Counted from the first letter of the stretch, positions 1 through 8,389 are shown. The stretch is 64,000 bases of DNA from Xanthomonas fragariae (GCF_017603965.1 NZ_CP071955.1:1488001-1552000), one strand, 5' to 3'. Numbers and translations are program-made. Notes: generated by a model from the sequence alone, not told the origin.

Positions 1-115
1 CGAGCAGTCGCCAGGTGGGTGTGGACGGCGTGGAGGAACCGCAGTGTACGCGTGGCACATGCCGATTCCGAGCGCCGGCCGCGCCCGCCTGGCGGCGGCG
101 CAGTCGTTTTGTTAG
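1..115 (-). repeat. Hairpin repeat, copy 1 (left end cut by window)
   Basis: This is one of four copies of a dispersed intergenic repeat; the others are at 6615-6758, 59833-59975 and 63792-63931. It ends with GTTTTGTTAG (106-115), the inverse of the CTAACAAAAC that opens the complete copies. The interior (GGTGGGTG, GGCACATGCCGATTCCGAGC, CCGCCTGGCGG) is collinear with copy 4. The beginning is lost at the window edge. Orientation is opposite to copies 2 and 3. Confidence 0.85.
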
Positions 116-123
116 TCATTCTA

Positions 124-152
124 ACTCGGGAGTCGGGATTGAGGATTCGCAA
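124..152. repeat. Short GC-rich dispersed repeat
   Basis: The reverse complement here (TTGCGAATCCTCAATCCC, then a CGACTCCCGA block) closely matches the stretch at 37917-37950 just before guaA (TTTGCGAATCCCCAATCCC). It lies between hairpin repeat copy 1 and the 3' end of the glutaminyl cyclase gene. No function is visible. Confidence 0.4.
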
Positions 153-208
153 TAAGCGAGCACACTGCCGCCTGTGCCAATAACACTTGCACTGATCCCT
201 AATCACGG

Positions 209-1012
209 CTACTCAGAGCCCGAGTTGCCCGCAGCCGGCAACAAAGGCTCCAGCTGGATTTCGTAAACCTTCGGCCAGCGCTTGCCGGTCACGAATAGTC
301 GATCGTGCTCGGTGTCGTAGGCGATGCCGTTGAGCACATCGTTAGTTGGGTTCGTCAGCGTGTCGGCATCCGGTACCAGCGCCTTCAGATCGATCCATGC
401 AACCACTTTGCCGCTGGCCGGGTCGATGCGTGCGATGCGCGTGGTCAGCCAAACGTTTGCCAATAACTCGCCTTTGACCCATTCCAACTCGTTGAGATTA
501 TCCAGCGGTTTGCCGCACGCTGTGACCTTGAGGCTGCCGACCTGCTGCAACGTCTGCGGATCCAGCCGGCGGATGCTGGCGGTTCCATCGCTCATGTACA
601 GGCTGTTGGTGTCGCGTGTCAGCGCCCAGCCTTCGCCGGAATAGGCGAACTGCGATCGCGGCTTTAGCGTGGCCAGGTCGTAGAGAAAGCCACGCTGATT
701 GCGCCAGGTCAGCTGGATCAGCCGGTCGTGCCAGGCTACGATACCTTCGCCGTAATAGGGCGGCGGTGTCGTGGCCTGTTGCAGCACGCGGCCACTCTCT
801 AGGTCGACCTTGCGCACGCTGGAGCGGCCCAGTTCACCGGTGCTCTCGTAGAGGTGGCCGTCCAGATAGAACAGGCCCTCGGTGAAAGCGGTGCTGTCGT
901 GTGGATAGGTCTTCACCACGGTGTAGCCCTGGGTCGGAATTGCCTGGCCGGCAATGGCGAGAGACGGCAACAGCAGGGCGCTCAGCAGAGCGATTTGAGC
1001 GGTACGCGACAT
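209..1012 (-). CDS. Glutaminyl-peptide cyclotransferase, exported
   Basis: The 267-residue protein matches the bacterial/plant glutamine cyclotransferase family, which converts N-terminal glutamine of peptides to pyroglutamate and folds as a five-bladed beta-propeller. Residues 1-21 form a clean signal peptide ending SLAIA, so the enzyme should be periplasmic. Family landmarks follow: the segment TYPHDSTAFTEGL near residues 35-47, YYGEGI near 86, LNELEWVKGELLANVW near 175, and LNGIAYD plus LFVTGKRWPKVYEI near the C-terminus. Length is typical. It stands alone, divergent from the next gene at 1178. Family assignment is firm; the physiological substrate in this organism is unknown. Confidence 0.9.
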   Translation of the reverse strand: MSRTAQIALLSALLLPSLAIAGQAIPTQGYTVVKTYPHDSTAFTEGLFYLDGHLYESTGELGRSSVRKVDLESGRVLQQATTPPPYYGEGIVAWHDRLIQLTWRNQRGFLYDLATLKPRSQFAYSGEGWALTRDTNSLYMSDGTASIRRLDPQTLQQVGSLKVTACGKPLDNLNELEWVKGELLANVWLTTRIARIDPASGKVVAWIDLKALVPDADTLTNPTNDVLNGIAYDTEHDRLFVTGKRWPKVYEIQLEPLLPAAGNSGSE

Positions 1013-1177
1013 GCCGCGATCATCCCATGCGTAAGGCGGTTACTGCAGCAACGAGCATGCGCGGCGCACGTGGCAATCATTCGCTGAACGGTCGCCTGCG
1101 CAGTGCCGACACGTTGTCGCGACTGCCACACCGGCGCTGCTAGTCTCGGCGCCACGTTCACCAACCGGAATGCCCAC

Positions 1178-1615
1178 ATGATCAAGTCGCTTTCTCTCTT
1201 CGCGCTGCTGGGCGCTGCCGCACTCGCACCGCAGGCTCAGGCCGCAGGCAACATCGACTGCAAACTGTCGTTCAATCTGGAAGGCTGGTCGGTGTTCTAC
1301 AAGACCGCCAGCGGCACCGGCACCATCACCTGCGACAACGGTGCGGTGATTCCGGTCAAGATTTCCAGCAAGGGCGGTGGCCTGACGGTGGGTAAGTCGA
1401 AGATCGTCGGCGGCCGCGGTACCTTCAGCGGCGCCTACAGCCTCAATGATCTGCTCGGCACCTACGCGGCTGCCGAAGCGCATGCCGGCATCGTCAAATC
1501 CAGCACCGCACAAGTGGTCACCAAGGGTGATATCTCGCTGGCCCTGGCCGGTACGGGTGAGGGCGTCGATCTGGGCATCAACGTCGGCAACTTCGTGATC
1601 GAGCGTCGCAAGTAA
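1178..1615 (+). CDS. Small exported protein of unknown function
   Basis: The product has 145 residues. I chose ATG 1178 because it opens directly into a signal peptide (MIKSLSLFALLGAAALAPQA, cleavage after AQA), whereas the upstream extension is not hydrophobic. The mature part is glycine- and lysine-rich with alternating hydrophobic residues, suggesting a small beta-sheet protein. Two cysteines (IDCKL and ITCDNG) could form one disulfide. I do not recognise a named family with certainty. It is monocistronic, followed by a strong bidirectional terminator. Periplasmic location is inferred from the signal peptide. Confidence 0.75.
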   Translation: MIKSLSLFALLGAAALAPQAQAAGNIDCKLSFNLEGWSVFYKTASGTGTITCDNGAVIPVKISSKGGGLTVGKSKIVGGRGTFSGAYSLNDLLGTYAAAEAHAGIVKSSTAQVVTKGDISLALAGTGEGVDLGINVGNFVIERRK

Positions 1616-1770
1616 GGCACGGCTTGCCGCATGTCCTCGCCCCATGTCGCAGAGGTTGCAGCCTGGGTGCGAGACGCTTGCGATACAGCCTCATCCCACC
1701 CTGGTCTGCTCGGTCCGGGTAGCTGTCGATGCGCTTGCATATATGCGCTTCGCAACACGAGCTCAGCACC

Positions 1771-1804
1771 ACTAAAAACGGCCCTATGCAGGGCCGTTTT
1801 TAGT
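1771..1804. terminator. Bidirectional intrinsic terminator
   Basis: A perfect 14-bp inverted repeat (arms ACTAAAAACGGCCC and GGGCCGTTTTTAGT) encloses the 6-nt loop TATGCA. The GC-rich inner stem has a T-run after it on either strand. It lies between the convergent genes ending at 1615 (+) and 1819 (-) and can serve both. Confidence 0.9.
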
Positions 1805-1818
1805 GCGCGTGTCGCAGC

Positions 1819-3450
1819 TTAGCGCCCGCGATTGCCACCGCCACCGGGCGGTCGACGGTTGCCGCCTGGCGGACGGCCACCCGGGCCACCTGGACTGCTG
1901 GGTGCACCACCCGGACCACCTGGACCGCGATTATCGCCAAGGCCACGTTTGCCACCAGGGCCGCCAGGACGCGCACCGGTCGGACGACCGTCTGCCGGGC
2001 GTGCCGTACCGTACGGGCTGAATCCCGGATTGGCGTGATCGGACGGGAAGCTCGGTGCATTGCCCGGGTGACCGTAGGGGTGCTTGCGCTGACCCTGGCC
2101 TTGACCCTGCGACTGACCCTGGCCGCCACCGGCGCCGCCACGACCTGGGCCGCCCGCACCGGAACGTGGGTTGCCCTGACCGCTGGCGCCTGGACCCTTC
2201 TTCGCATACGGGCGTGCCTGGCCTGTGCCCGGGCCGCTGGGGCCGGCATTGCGGTGGCCACTTGGGCCGGTACTCACGCCATCAGGCACATACCAGCTAC
2301 GGAACGCGGCCGGGTTGCCATCCGGCAGCGCGCGGTCGCCCTTGCCGGGCGCGCGGGGCTTGAACGGCCGCTGCTGCGACTGTCGGGCGGCGGCTTCGCC
2401 GCTGACGGTGAGGCCACCGTTGTAACCGCCGGGCTTACCGCGACCACGGCCGCCGCGCTCTTCGCGCAGGTTGTCGAAACGGCGCAGCTCGCGGCCTTCG
2501 TCGGCGCCGGAGGTCTGGCCGTTGACATAAGCGTTGCTGCGGCCCTCGCGCGAGACATGCACGGTGGACTTGGCCGCGCGACGCTGGCCGATCACCGGCT
2601 GCAACGTCAGTGCCGACGGTGCGCCTTCTTCCAGTTTGAGTTCGGCGCGTAGCGCGTCGACCTTTTCCTGCGGCACTTCGACCGATTTGCCACGCAGCAG
2701 TTCGCGCGGCAGCGAGATCTTGCCGTAGCGGCTGCGCTTGAGGCGACTAACCTGGCAGCCTTGTGACTCCCACAAGCGGCGCACTTCGCGGTTGCGGCCT
2801 TCCTTGACCACCACACGGAACCAGTCGTGCGAGTCGGTACCGCCGATGCGTTCGATCTGGTCGAACTTGGCGCCGCCGTCTTCCAGCAGTACGCCGCGCG
2901 ACAGGCGCTCGATGATGGCGTCGGAGACTTTTTCTTCGCCTTCCGGGGCGCGCACGCGTACCACGTACTCGCGCTCGATCTCGTAGGAGGGATGCATCAT
3001 CGCGTTGGCCAACTCGCCGTCGGTGGTCAGCAGCAGCAGGCCGGTGGTGTTGATGTCCAGGCGACCGATCGCGATCCAGCGCGAGCCTTTCAATGCCGGC
3101 AGCGACTCGAACACGGTCGGGCGGCCTTCGGGGTCTTCGCGCGTGGTCACTTCGCCCTCGGGCTTGTTGTAGATCAGCACGCGCGAAGGTTCGGTCAGCG
3201 CGCTGGCTACGAAACTGCGGCCGTCCAGCTCGATCTTGTCGCCGCTGCGCACCGACATGCCGGTCTGCGCAACAGCGCCATTGACCTTGATCAGGCCATC
3301 GGCAATGCGCTGTTCCAGCGCGCGACGCGAACCCAAGCCGGCCTGGGCCAGCACCTTGTGCAGGCGCTCTTCCAGCTTCGGCACTTCGGACGCGCTGTCG
3401 CGCTTGAGGGAAAGCTTGTTCAACGACAGCTTGCGGGGGGTGTCACTCAT
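1819..3450 (-). CDS. rluB: 23S rRNA pseudouridine synthase RluB with long Gly/Pro/Arg-rich tail
   Basis: RluB isomerises a uridine in helix 89 of 23S rRNA. The start chosen is ATG 3450 (MSDTPRKLSLNKL), which overlaps the end of scpB by 8 bp (ATGAGTGA). An S4 RNA-binding domain covers about residues 30-75 (LHKVLAQAGLGSRRALEQRI). The RsuA/RluB catalytic segment GRLDINTTGLLLLTTDG holds the presumed nucleophilic Asp. The last roughly 260 of 543 residues are low complexity, rich in Gly, Pro, Arg, Gln and Asn, ending RPPGGNRRPPGGGGNRGR. E. coli RluB is about 290 residues, so this tail nearly doubles it. The gene follows scpA-scpB, a common arrangement. The tail probably adds RNA affinity (inference). 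Confidence 0.93.
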   Translation of the reverse strand: MSDTPRKLSLNKLSLKRDSASEVPKLEERLHKVLAQAGLGSRRALEQRIADGLIKVNGAVAQTGMSVRSGDKIELDGRSFVASALTEPSRVLIYNKPEGEVTTREDPEGRPTVFESLPALKGSRWIAIGRLDINTTGLLLLTTDGELANAMMHPSYEIEREYVVRVRAPEGEEKVSDAIIERLSRGVLLEDGGAKFDQIERIGGTDSHDWFRVVVKEGRNREVRRLWESQGCQVSRLKRSRYGKISLPRELLRGKSVEVPQEKVDALRAELKLEEGAPSALTLQPVIGQRRAAKSTVHVSREGRSNAYVNGQTSGADEGRELRRFDNLREERGGRGRGKPGGYNGGLTVSGEAAARQSQQRPFKPRAPGKGDRALPDGNPAAFRSWYVPDGVSTGPSGHRNAGPSGPGTGQARPYAKKGPGASGQGNPRSGAGGPGRGGAGGGQGQSQGQGQGQRKHPYGHPGNAPSFPSDHANPGFSPYGTARPADGRPTGARPGGPGGKRGLGDNRGPGGPGGAPSSPGGPGGRPPGGNRRPPGGGGNRGR

Positions 3451-4582
3451 GTGTCTGGCTCCGGCCGACGCGTTCTGCGTCGGCCTTTGGGTCGGAATCG
3501 GCTTCGTCAACAGTCAAGGTCGTCGTTGCGACTGCGTTGTCTTCGTCTTCGTTCACTGCATCCGCGCACGTTCCCGGCGCGGTGTCGGGCTCGCCCTCAC
3601 AGGCGTCATCTGGGTCCTGCGTGTTGGGGTCTTGCGCCGAGACATCCTCGGAGCGCTGCGGTGTTTCGTCGATCAACCCTTCGGCGTCAGTGGCATTGTC
3701 TGCATCGCCGGAGTCGTGGTGGTCTTCATCGGCATCGGTGCTGGATGCCCGGTCGCTCTGCTCAGCCTCGGCATCGACCGCCGCCTGTGCATCAAGATCA
3801 ACGTTGGTCTCATGATCGGTGTCGTTCGCTGCGTCGGCGCTGCTGTTCGGCTCTGGCAAGGTGTCGGCCTCGCGGTCTTCCGGACCGTTGTCGTTTTCGT
3901 CAGTGTTGGTGCCGACAGCTGCATCAGCGCCCGCATCCGTCGCGTCGCCAGCAACTGCATCGGCCTGACCCTGCGCTGCATCCATCGCCGCCGACGCCTG
4001 CACTGCGCCGTCCAGTTGGCCGTCGCGGTCCAGCGGCAATTGCGGTTCCAGCTCGGCAATGTCCTTCAGCTCAGACAGTGGTGGCAACTCGTCCAATCGC
4101 TTGAGTCCGAAGTAATCCAGAAAGCCTTTGGTGGTGCCGAACAAAGCTGGCTTGCCGGGTACGTCGCGATGGCCCACCACGCGGATCCACTCGCGCTCTT
4201 CCAGTGCCTGGATGATGTTGCTGCTGACCGCCACGCCGCGCACCTGTTCGATCTCGCCGCGGGTGATCGGCTGGCGATAGGCGATCAGCGCCAGGGTTTC
4301 CAGCGTGGCGCGGGTGTACTTGGTGCGGCGCTCGGTCCACAGGCGTGCGACCCAGCCATGCACATCGGCCTTGACCTGGAAGCGGAAGCCCGACGCCACC
4401 TCGACCAATTCCACGCCGCGCTCGGTGCAGCCATCGCGCAGTAGTTCCAGCGCGCGCTCGACGCCGCCTGGCGGTGCCGGCTCTTCTTCGGAAAACAAAC
4501 CCTGCAGCTGCGCCAGCGTCAGCGGCTGGCTGCTCGCCAACAGAGCGGCTTCGAGAATGCGGGTGATCAGCGCTTGATCCAT
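3443..4582 (-). CDS. scpB: Segregation and condensation protein ScpB with acidic tail
   Basis: ScpB is the winged-helix kleisin-associated subunit that works with SMC (or MksB-like) and ScpA in chromosome condensation. Start ATG 4582 gives MDQALITRILEAALLASSQPL, the usual N-terminus, 14 bp after scpA; an upstream ATG at 4618 would overlap scpA. Residues 1-190 carry the tandem winged helices, with conserved RATLETLALIAYRQPITRGEIEQVRG and a second half ending TTKGFLDYFGL. From about residue 200 to 379 the protein is an Asp/Glu/Ala-rich, probably disordered extension. ScpB proteins are usually around 200 residues, so the tail is a lineage addition. The stop overlaps the rluB start, indicating translational coupling. 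Confidence 0.93.
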   Translation of the reverse strand: MDQALITRILEAALLASSQPLTLAQLQGLFSEEEPAPPGGVERALELLRDGCTERGVELVEVASGFRFQVKADVHGWVARLWTERRTKYTRATLETLALIAYRQPITRGEIEQVRGVAVSSNIIQALEEREWIRVVGHRDVPGKPALFGTTKGFLDYFGLKRLDELPPLSELKDIAELEPQLPLDRDGQLDGAVQASAAMDAAQGQADAVAGDATDAGADAAVGTNTDENDNGPEDREADTLPEPNSSADAANDTDHETNVDLDAQAAVDAEAEQSDRASSTDADEDHHDSGDADNATDAEGLIDETPQRSEDVSAQDPNTQDPDDACEGEPDTAPGTCADAVNEDEDNAVATTTLTVDEADSDPKADAERVGRSQTHE

Positions 4583-4595
4583 TCGGTGATCGGCT

Positions 4596-5501
4596 TCAGA
4601 TAGGTTCGTTGGCTGCATCGCTGTCGTCGAATTCGCTGGAGAATTGCAACGGCGCGTTGGTATTGCCCAACGCAAGCGACTTCACGTAGATCGGCGCCAG
4701 CGGCGCTTCCTGCACGATGTCCAGCAACTGCTCTTTGGCTAATTCGAGCAGCGCCAGGAAAGTGACCAGCACGCCGAGCTTGCCTTCTTCGGCAGTAAAC
4801 AGCGATTCGAATCGACAGAACTTGCCATCGTCCAGACGGCTCAGCACATCGCCCATGCGCTGGCGCACACTCAGCGCCTCGCGCTTGATCGCATGGCCGG
4901 TGAAAAGCTCGGCGCGCTTGAGCACGTCGTACAGCGCTATCAGCATTTCTTTCAATTCCACCGGCGGCGGCAGCTTGACCGCGGCCCGCTCGGGCAGATG
5001 CACCTGCACCGGCGCGCTGTCGCGGCCCATGCGGGGCAGGGCGTCCAGATGCTCGGCCGCTTGCTTGAAGCGTTCGTATTCCTGCAGGCGGCGCACCAAC
5101 TCGGCGCGCGGGTCGTCCTCTTCGCCTTCCTGGCTGGGGGGGCGCGGCAACAGCATGCGCGACTTGATCTCGGCCAAAATCGCGGCCATGACCAGATATT
5201 CGGCTGCCAGTTCGAAGCGCAGCTCCTGCATCACATTGATGTAGTCCACGTACTGCCGGGTGATCTCGGCGACAGGGATGTCCAGAATGTCCAGATTCTG
5301 GCGGCGGATCAGATACAGCAGCAGATCCAGTGGACCTTCGAAGGCATCCAGTATGACTTCCAGCGCGTCCGGTGGAATGTACAGATCCCGCGGGATCTGC
5401 AGCACCGGTTGCCCATGCACAACCGCCAGCGGCATTTCCTGCTGCTGTGGCGGCGCGCTCGTGGCTGGCGGATTCGCGTCGTGCGCGAGTTCGGAATTCA
5501 T
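4596..5501 (-). CDS. scpA: Segregation and condensation protein ScpA
   Basis: The kleisin subunit (301 residues) that bridges SMC heads and binds ScpB. Diagnostic sequence includes LDAFEGPLDLLLYLIRRQNL near residue 50, DIPVAEITRQYVDYI, and AAEYLVMAAILAEIKSRMLLP. The C-terminal winged-helix region contains FLALLELAKEQLLDIVQE. About 45 N-terminal residues before the family core are proline- and glutamine-rich. It is the first gene of the leftward scpA-scpB-rluB cluster. Confidence 0.94.
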   Translation of the reverse strand: MNSELAHDANPPATSAPPQQQEMPLAVVHGQPVLQIPRDLYIPPDALEVILDAFEGPLDLLLYLIRRQNLDILDIPVAEITRQYVDYINVMQELRFELAAEYLVMAAILAEIKSRMLLPRPPSQEGEEDDPRAELVRRLQEYERFKQAAEHLDALPRMGRDSAPVQVHLPERAAVKLPPPVELKEMLIALYDVLKRAELFTGHAIKREALSVRQRMGDVLSRLDDGKFCRFESLFTAEEGKLGVLVTFLALLELAKEQLLDIVQEAPLAPIYVKSLALGNTNAPLQFSSEFDDSDAANEPI

Positions 5502-5853
5502 CAGGTCGACATCAGGTCTTACGGTCGCTGGCCGCGGTCTGACGCCGCGCCTGCAGGGCTTTGCTTTGAGTTATTGCGATCAATGTCGTGCCTGTGCCGG
5601 CACGATCCCATAAATCCACATACCAACGTGCGCCGCGTGGCATGCGGCGACGGAACAGCGAGGAGGTCGTCTACGCGAGCCGGCGGTAGGCAGCGAATCA
5701 GTCGTCGAGTGAGGCGTGGGACCAGAGCCGACGTGCCGCTGCGTCCGGTTGCGCGTTCAATGGTCTTAAGATTAATGCGTGTGCGGGGGCGGTGTCCAGC
5801 GCTGGCGCGGCTAGAATCCCTGTGGTGATCTTCAACTCTTGGCGAGGTGGCGT
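5502..5853. other. Divergent intergenic region, no gene seen
   Basis: This 352-bp gap separates scpA (leftward) from the yciI-like gene (rightward). Open frames here lack family features and a plausible ribosome-binding site. The promoters of both divergent units presumably lie here, but I could not pick convincing -35/-10 pairs. Confidence 0.4.
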
Positions 5854-6153
5854 GTGTGGTACGTAATCGAAGGGTATGACCGGGCCGAGGCGTTGGCTGC
5901 GCGGCAGCAGGCGCGACCGGCGCATCTGGCGCGTTTGCAGGCGCTTGTGGCGGCCGGCCGTTTGCTGGTGGCGGGGCCATGTCCGGCCATCGATTCGGAA
6001 GATCCGGGCCCGTCTGGTTTCAGCGGCAGCGTGGTAATTGCCGAGTTCGACGCGCTGGAAGACGCGCGCGCCTGGGCCGATGCCGATCCATATGTCCATG
6101 CGGGCGTGTATGTGCGCACCGACGTCCGCCCGTTCCGCCGGGCGTTGCCATGA
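5854..6153 (+). CDS. YciI family protein
   Basis: A 99-residue protein of the YciI (ferredoxin-like alpha-beta) family. GTG 5854 is preferred because it gives [20 protein letters not shown], the usual family start; a TTG 15 bp earlier is also open. The conserved segments [22 protein letters not shown], the GSVVIAEF strand, and [12 protein letters not shown] are present, including the His and Asp residues proposed as the active-site pair. Its stop overlaps the start of the BolA gene (ATGA), so the two are co-translated. The biochemical role of YciI proteins is poorly defined. Confidence 0.9.
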   Translation: MWYVIEGYDRAEALAARQQARPAHLARLQALVAAGRLLVAGPCPAIDSEDPGPSGFSGSVVIAEFDALEDARAWADADPYVHAGVYVRTDVRPFRRALP

Positions 6154-6419
6154 GCCGGGTCGAGCGGATCCGTATCGCATTGCAGACCGCGTTGGCGCCG
6201 AGCGAGCTGGAAGTGGTTGACGACAGCCATCGACATGCCGGCCACGCCGGTGCGCGTGATGGTCGCGGACATTTCAACGTGCGCATGGTCAGCGCCGTCT
6301 TCGCCGACAAGCCGCAGCTCGCGCGCCATCGTGCGATCTATGCCGCGGTCGGCGAGATGATGCAGACCGATATCCATGCTTTGTCGATCGAAGCACTCGC
6401 GCCGGGCGAGGCTGGATAG
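6150..6419 (+). CDS. BolA family protein
   Basis: An 89-residue BolA-like protein starting [20 protein letters not shown]. It contains the family's [21 protein letters not shown] stretch with the conserved histidines, then the [21 protein letters not shown] helix and the ALSIEAL end. BolA proteins interact with monothiol glutaredoxins in Fe-S cluster handling and regulation. The ATGA overlap with the preceding YciI gene shows coupling, a pairing common in this lineage. Confidence 0.93.
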   Translation: MSRVERIRIALQTALAPSELEVVDDSHRHAGHAGARDGRGHFNVRMVSAVFADKPQLARHRAIYAAVGEMMQTDIHALSIEALAPGEAG

Positions 6420-6556
6420 GCCGGAGGGCAGAAAGGCCGGAATGGCATGTCTGGTGGAGGGAAGGCGCGCGATGCGGGCTTTTATCGGCGTGGATCTTGT
6501 TGGATATGCGCTCGTGCTTGGGTGGTTCGCTGGTCGCTCCCTCCGTGCCGCAGCAC

Positions 6557-6576
6557 TTAGGGAACACCTGAACAAC
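6557..6576 (+). mobile_element. Solitary IS-end-like sequence
   Basis: TTAG followed by GGAACACCTGAACAAC resembles the terminal repeat of the IS5-family element at 49138-50293 (TTAG then GGAAGCTCTGAACAAC): 13 of 16 positions match and the same tetranucleotide precedes. No transposase or second end lies nearby, so it may be a leftover end or chance. Confidence 0.3.
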
Positions 6577-6614
6577 TCACGACGTAGCGAGTGAACCAAG
6601 AGTAGGTTCGCTTA

Positions 6615-6758
6615 AGAGCGGCTAACAAAACGACTGCGCTCACCGCCAGGCGGGCGCGGCCGGTGCTCGGAATCGGCATGTACCACGCCTACGCTCCGGT
6701 TCCTGCGCGCCGTCCGCACCCACCTGACGAGTGCTCGCTAGGTTTTGTTAGTTGCTCT
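6615..6758 (+). repeat. Hairpin repeat, copy 2 (complete)
   Basis: The terminal inverted repeats are AGAGCGGCTAACAAAAC (6615-6631) and GTTTTGTTAGTTGCTCT (6742-6758). The arms remain complementary inward: the CGCCAGGCGGGCGCGGCCG segment pairs imperfectly with CGTCCGCACCCACCTGACG, so the whole 144 bp can fold as one hairpin. No open reading frame lies inside. It resembles a MITE-like or structured intergenic element. Confidence 0.9.
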
Positions 6759-7195
6759 AAGTTGGACCTCGATTGTTCGTTGCGATCGCCGGAAACGGGT
6801 GGCCCTCTATATCGTTATCGTTTGCGTGAACATTAAGCGTCCGCGCCAGCCGCTCAGCTTGGAGACCAGCGACGTGCGCTGCCCAGGCAATCCGCTCATG
6901 CACCGACGCCGTCTACTTTGACCGCAGACACGCCGGCGGTCGCTCGCTTTCAGCAGCTCATCGGCCAAGCCAGTGTCAGAGAGTCCCGAACTACCGCAGA
7001 AAGCTATCCATTCTTGTCCAGCCGTCAGCGTGTGAGCCATCCAACTCAACGAGTGTGACGCCGATTCTTCTTCACTCGTCGATGAGTTGGCAAGTGATTG
7101 TTGCGACGCAGCACACTCATTCACGTATCCATCACTTGCAGGTGCTTGATCTGTAAGTGTTTCCATGGCGGCCGCGACAGGGGTTTACGCTTCTG
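6759..7195. other. Upstream region of the LacI locus, no supported gene
   Basis: About 440 bp between hairpin repeat copy 2 and the lacI operator. A 119-codon leftward open frame (6807-7166) has no recognisable domain, and its Ser/Arg-rich translation looks non-coding. The region is less GC-rich near 7080-7150. No other structure was seen. Confidence 0.35.
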
Positions 7196-7211
7196 TGTGA
7201 AAACGCTTACA
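7196..7211 (+). promoter_or_regulatory. LacI-family operator-like palindrome
   Basis: The sequence TGTGAAAACGCTTACA is an imperfect palindrome around the central CG typical of LacI/GalR-family operators. It lies 43 bp before the start codon of the LacI-type gene at 7255, consistent with autoregulation. Assignment rests on sequence form and position only. Confidence 0.55.
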
Positions 7212-7254
7212 GTCCGCGCCAGTTGTGAGAACTCGGTCGCGGAGGGCGACACGA

Positions 7255-8277
7255 ATGGCCAAGGGTGCGGTGACCATCAAAGATGTTGCTCGGGAAGCAC
7301 AGGTCTCTGTTGCAACGGTGTCGCGTGCGCTCAATGGGCACGACAACGTTGCCGTGCCTGTGCGCCAGCAGGTGCTCGAAGTGGCTCAGCGGCTGCGTTA
7401 CAGCCCGCATGCGGCCGCACGCAGTTTGAGCAGCCGGCGCACGCAGACCCTGGGCGTGGTACTGCCCGACCTGTACGGCGAGTTCTTTTCCGAATTGATC
7501 CGCGGCATCGATGGCGCCGCGCGTGCCGCCGGTCAGTATTTGTTGGTGTCCAGTTATCACGGCGACCCGGAAGCGCAGGGCAGGGCGCTACGCGCGATGC
7601 GCGGACGCGTAGATGGACTGCTGGTGTTGTCGCCGTACGCCGAGCAGCCGGGGTTTCTCACCGACAACCTGCCGCAGGCGTTGCCGACGGTGCTGATCAA
7701 TGCGCATCTGCCAGGCGCGGATTACCCGGTGTTGAGCATCGACGACCATTCTGGCGCAATGACCATGACCGAGCACCTGCTGCGTGCCGGCCACCAGCGT
7801 ATCGCCTTCATCGGTGGCCCCGCGCTCAATTTCGATGCGCGCGAACGCCTGCGCGGTTTTCGCGATGCGCTCGCTGCGCACGGCAACCAGGCGCAAGGCA
7901 TCGAATATCCGGGCGACTTCGATGAAGCCTCCGGTCACCGCGCCGGGCTGGCGATCCTAGCCGGTGGCGCGCTGCCCGATGCGGTGTTCGCTGCCAACGA
8001 CATGACCGCGCTGGGTTGTCTGTACGCGTTTGCTCAGGCCAACGTGTCGGTGCCCGGCGACGTGGCTCTGGCCGGTTTCGACGATATTCCATTGGCCCGT
8101 TTCGTCCATCCGGCACTGACCACGATGCGGGTCAGCATTGCGCGCCTGGGCGAGCAGGCGATGACCCGGCTGATGCGGCTGGTGGACCAGCCCGGCTGCG
8201 ACGACGGCATCCGCCAATTGCTCGCACCCGAGCTGGTGATTCGTGCCTCCTGCGGTACCGGCGAGCCAGGCCCCTGA
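7255..8277 (+). CDS. LacI-family transcriptional regulator
   Basis: The 340-residue protein starts at ATG 7255 (MAKGAVTIKDVAREAQVSVA), placing the LacI helix-turn-helix and hinge at residues 6-55 (VTIKDVA, VSVATVSRALN, hinge ending SPHAAARSLSSRRT). The rest is a periplasmic-binding-protein-like sensor: LGVVLPDLYGEFFSELIRGI, LIRAGHQRIAFIGG-type strand, and the signature VAGFDDIPLARFVHPALTTMR near 270. It precedes a TonB receptor, two glycosidases and a sugar ABC transporter. It probably represses them until an oligosaccharide inducer binds. Candidate operators are at 7196 and 11443. Confidence 0.93.
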   Translation: MAKGAVTIKDVAREAQVSVATVSRALNGHDNVAVPVRQQVLEVAQRLRYSPHAAARSLSSRRTQTLGVVLPDLYGEFFSELIRGIDGAARAAGQYLLVSSYHGDPEAQGRALRAMRGRVDGLLVLSPYAEQPGFLTDNLPQALPTVLINAHLPGADYPVLSIDDHSGAMTMTEHLLRAGHQRIAFIGGPALNFDARERLRGFRDALAAHGNQAQGIEYPGDFDEASGHRAGLAILAGGALPDAVFAANDMTALGCLYAFAQANVSVPGDVALAGFDDIPLARFVHPALTTMRVSIARLGEQAMTRLMRLVDQPGCDDGIRQLLAPELVIRASCGTGEPGP

Positions 8278-8389
8278 CCCTGACCCTTTTCGCGGGCGGT
8301 CTGTCCGCTCCCGTCGCCCCCGAAGCGGTCGTTTCTACAAGACCGCAACGCTACAACACAACACACTGTACCGATCCCTGGAGGGACCA

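Noticed and set aside
2827..4104. Long rightward open frame (425 codons) opposite rluB/scpB
   Set aside because: It is antisense to two well-supported genes and its translation is a His/Arg/Gln-rich shadow of high-GC coding sequence.
6376..6594. Small frame after bolA with a hydrophobic stretch (VDLVGYALVLGWFAGRSL)
   Set aside because: Overlaps the bolA end and runs into the orphan IS end; no family and no clear start.
6615..6758. Hairpin repeats as integron attC sites (TAAC...GTTA ends)
   Set aside because: The end motifs do not follow the RYYYAAC/GTTRRRY core pattern, no integrase of the integron type is near, and copies are not arranged as a cassette array.
6807..7166. Possible 119-residue leftward gene upstream of lacI
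   Set aside because: No domain, no ribosome-binding site of note, Ser/Arg-rich translation; it overlaps the probable lacI promoter region.
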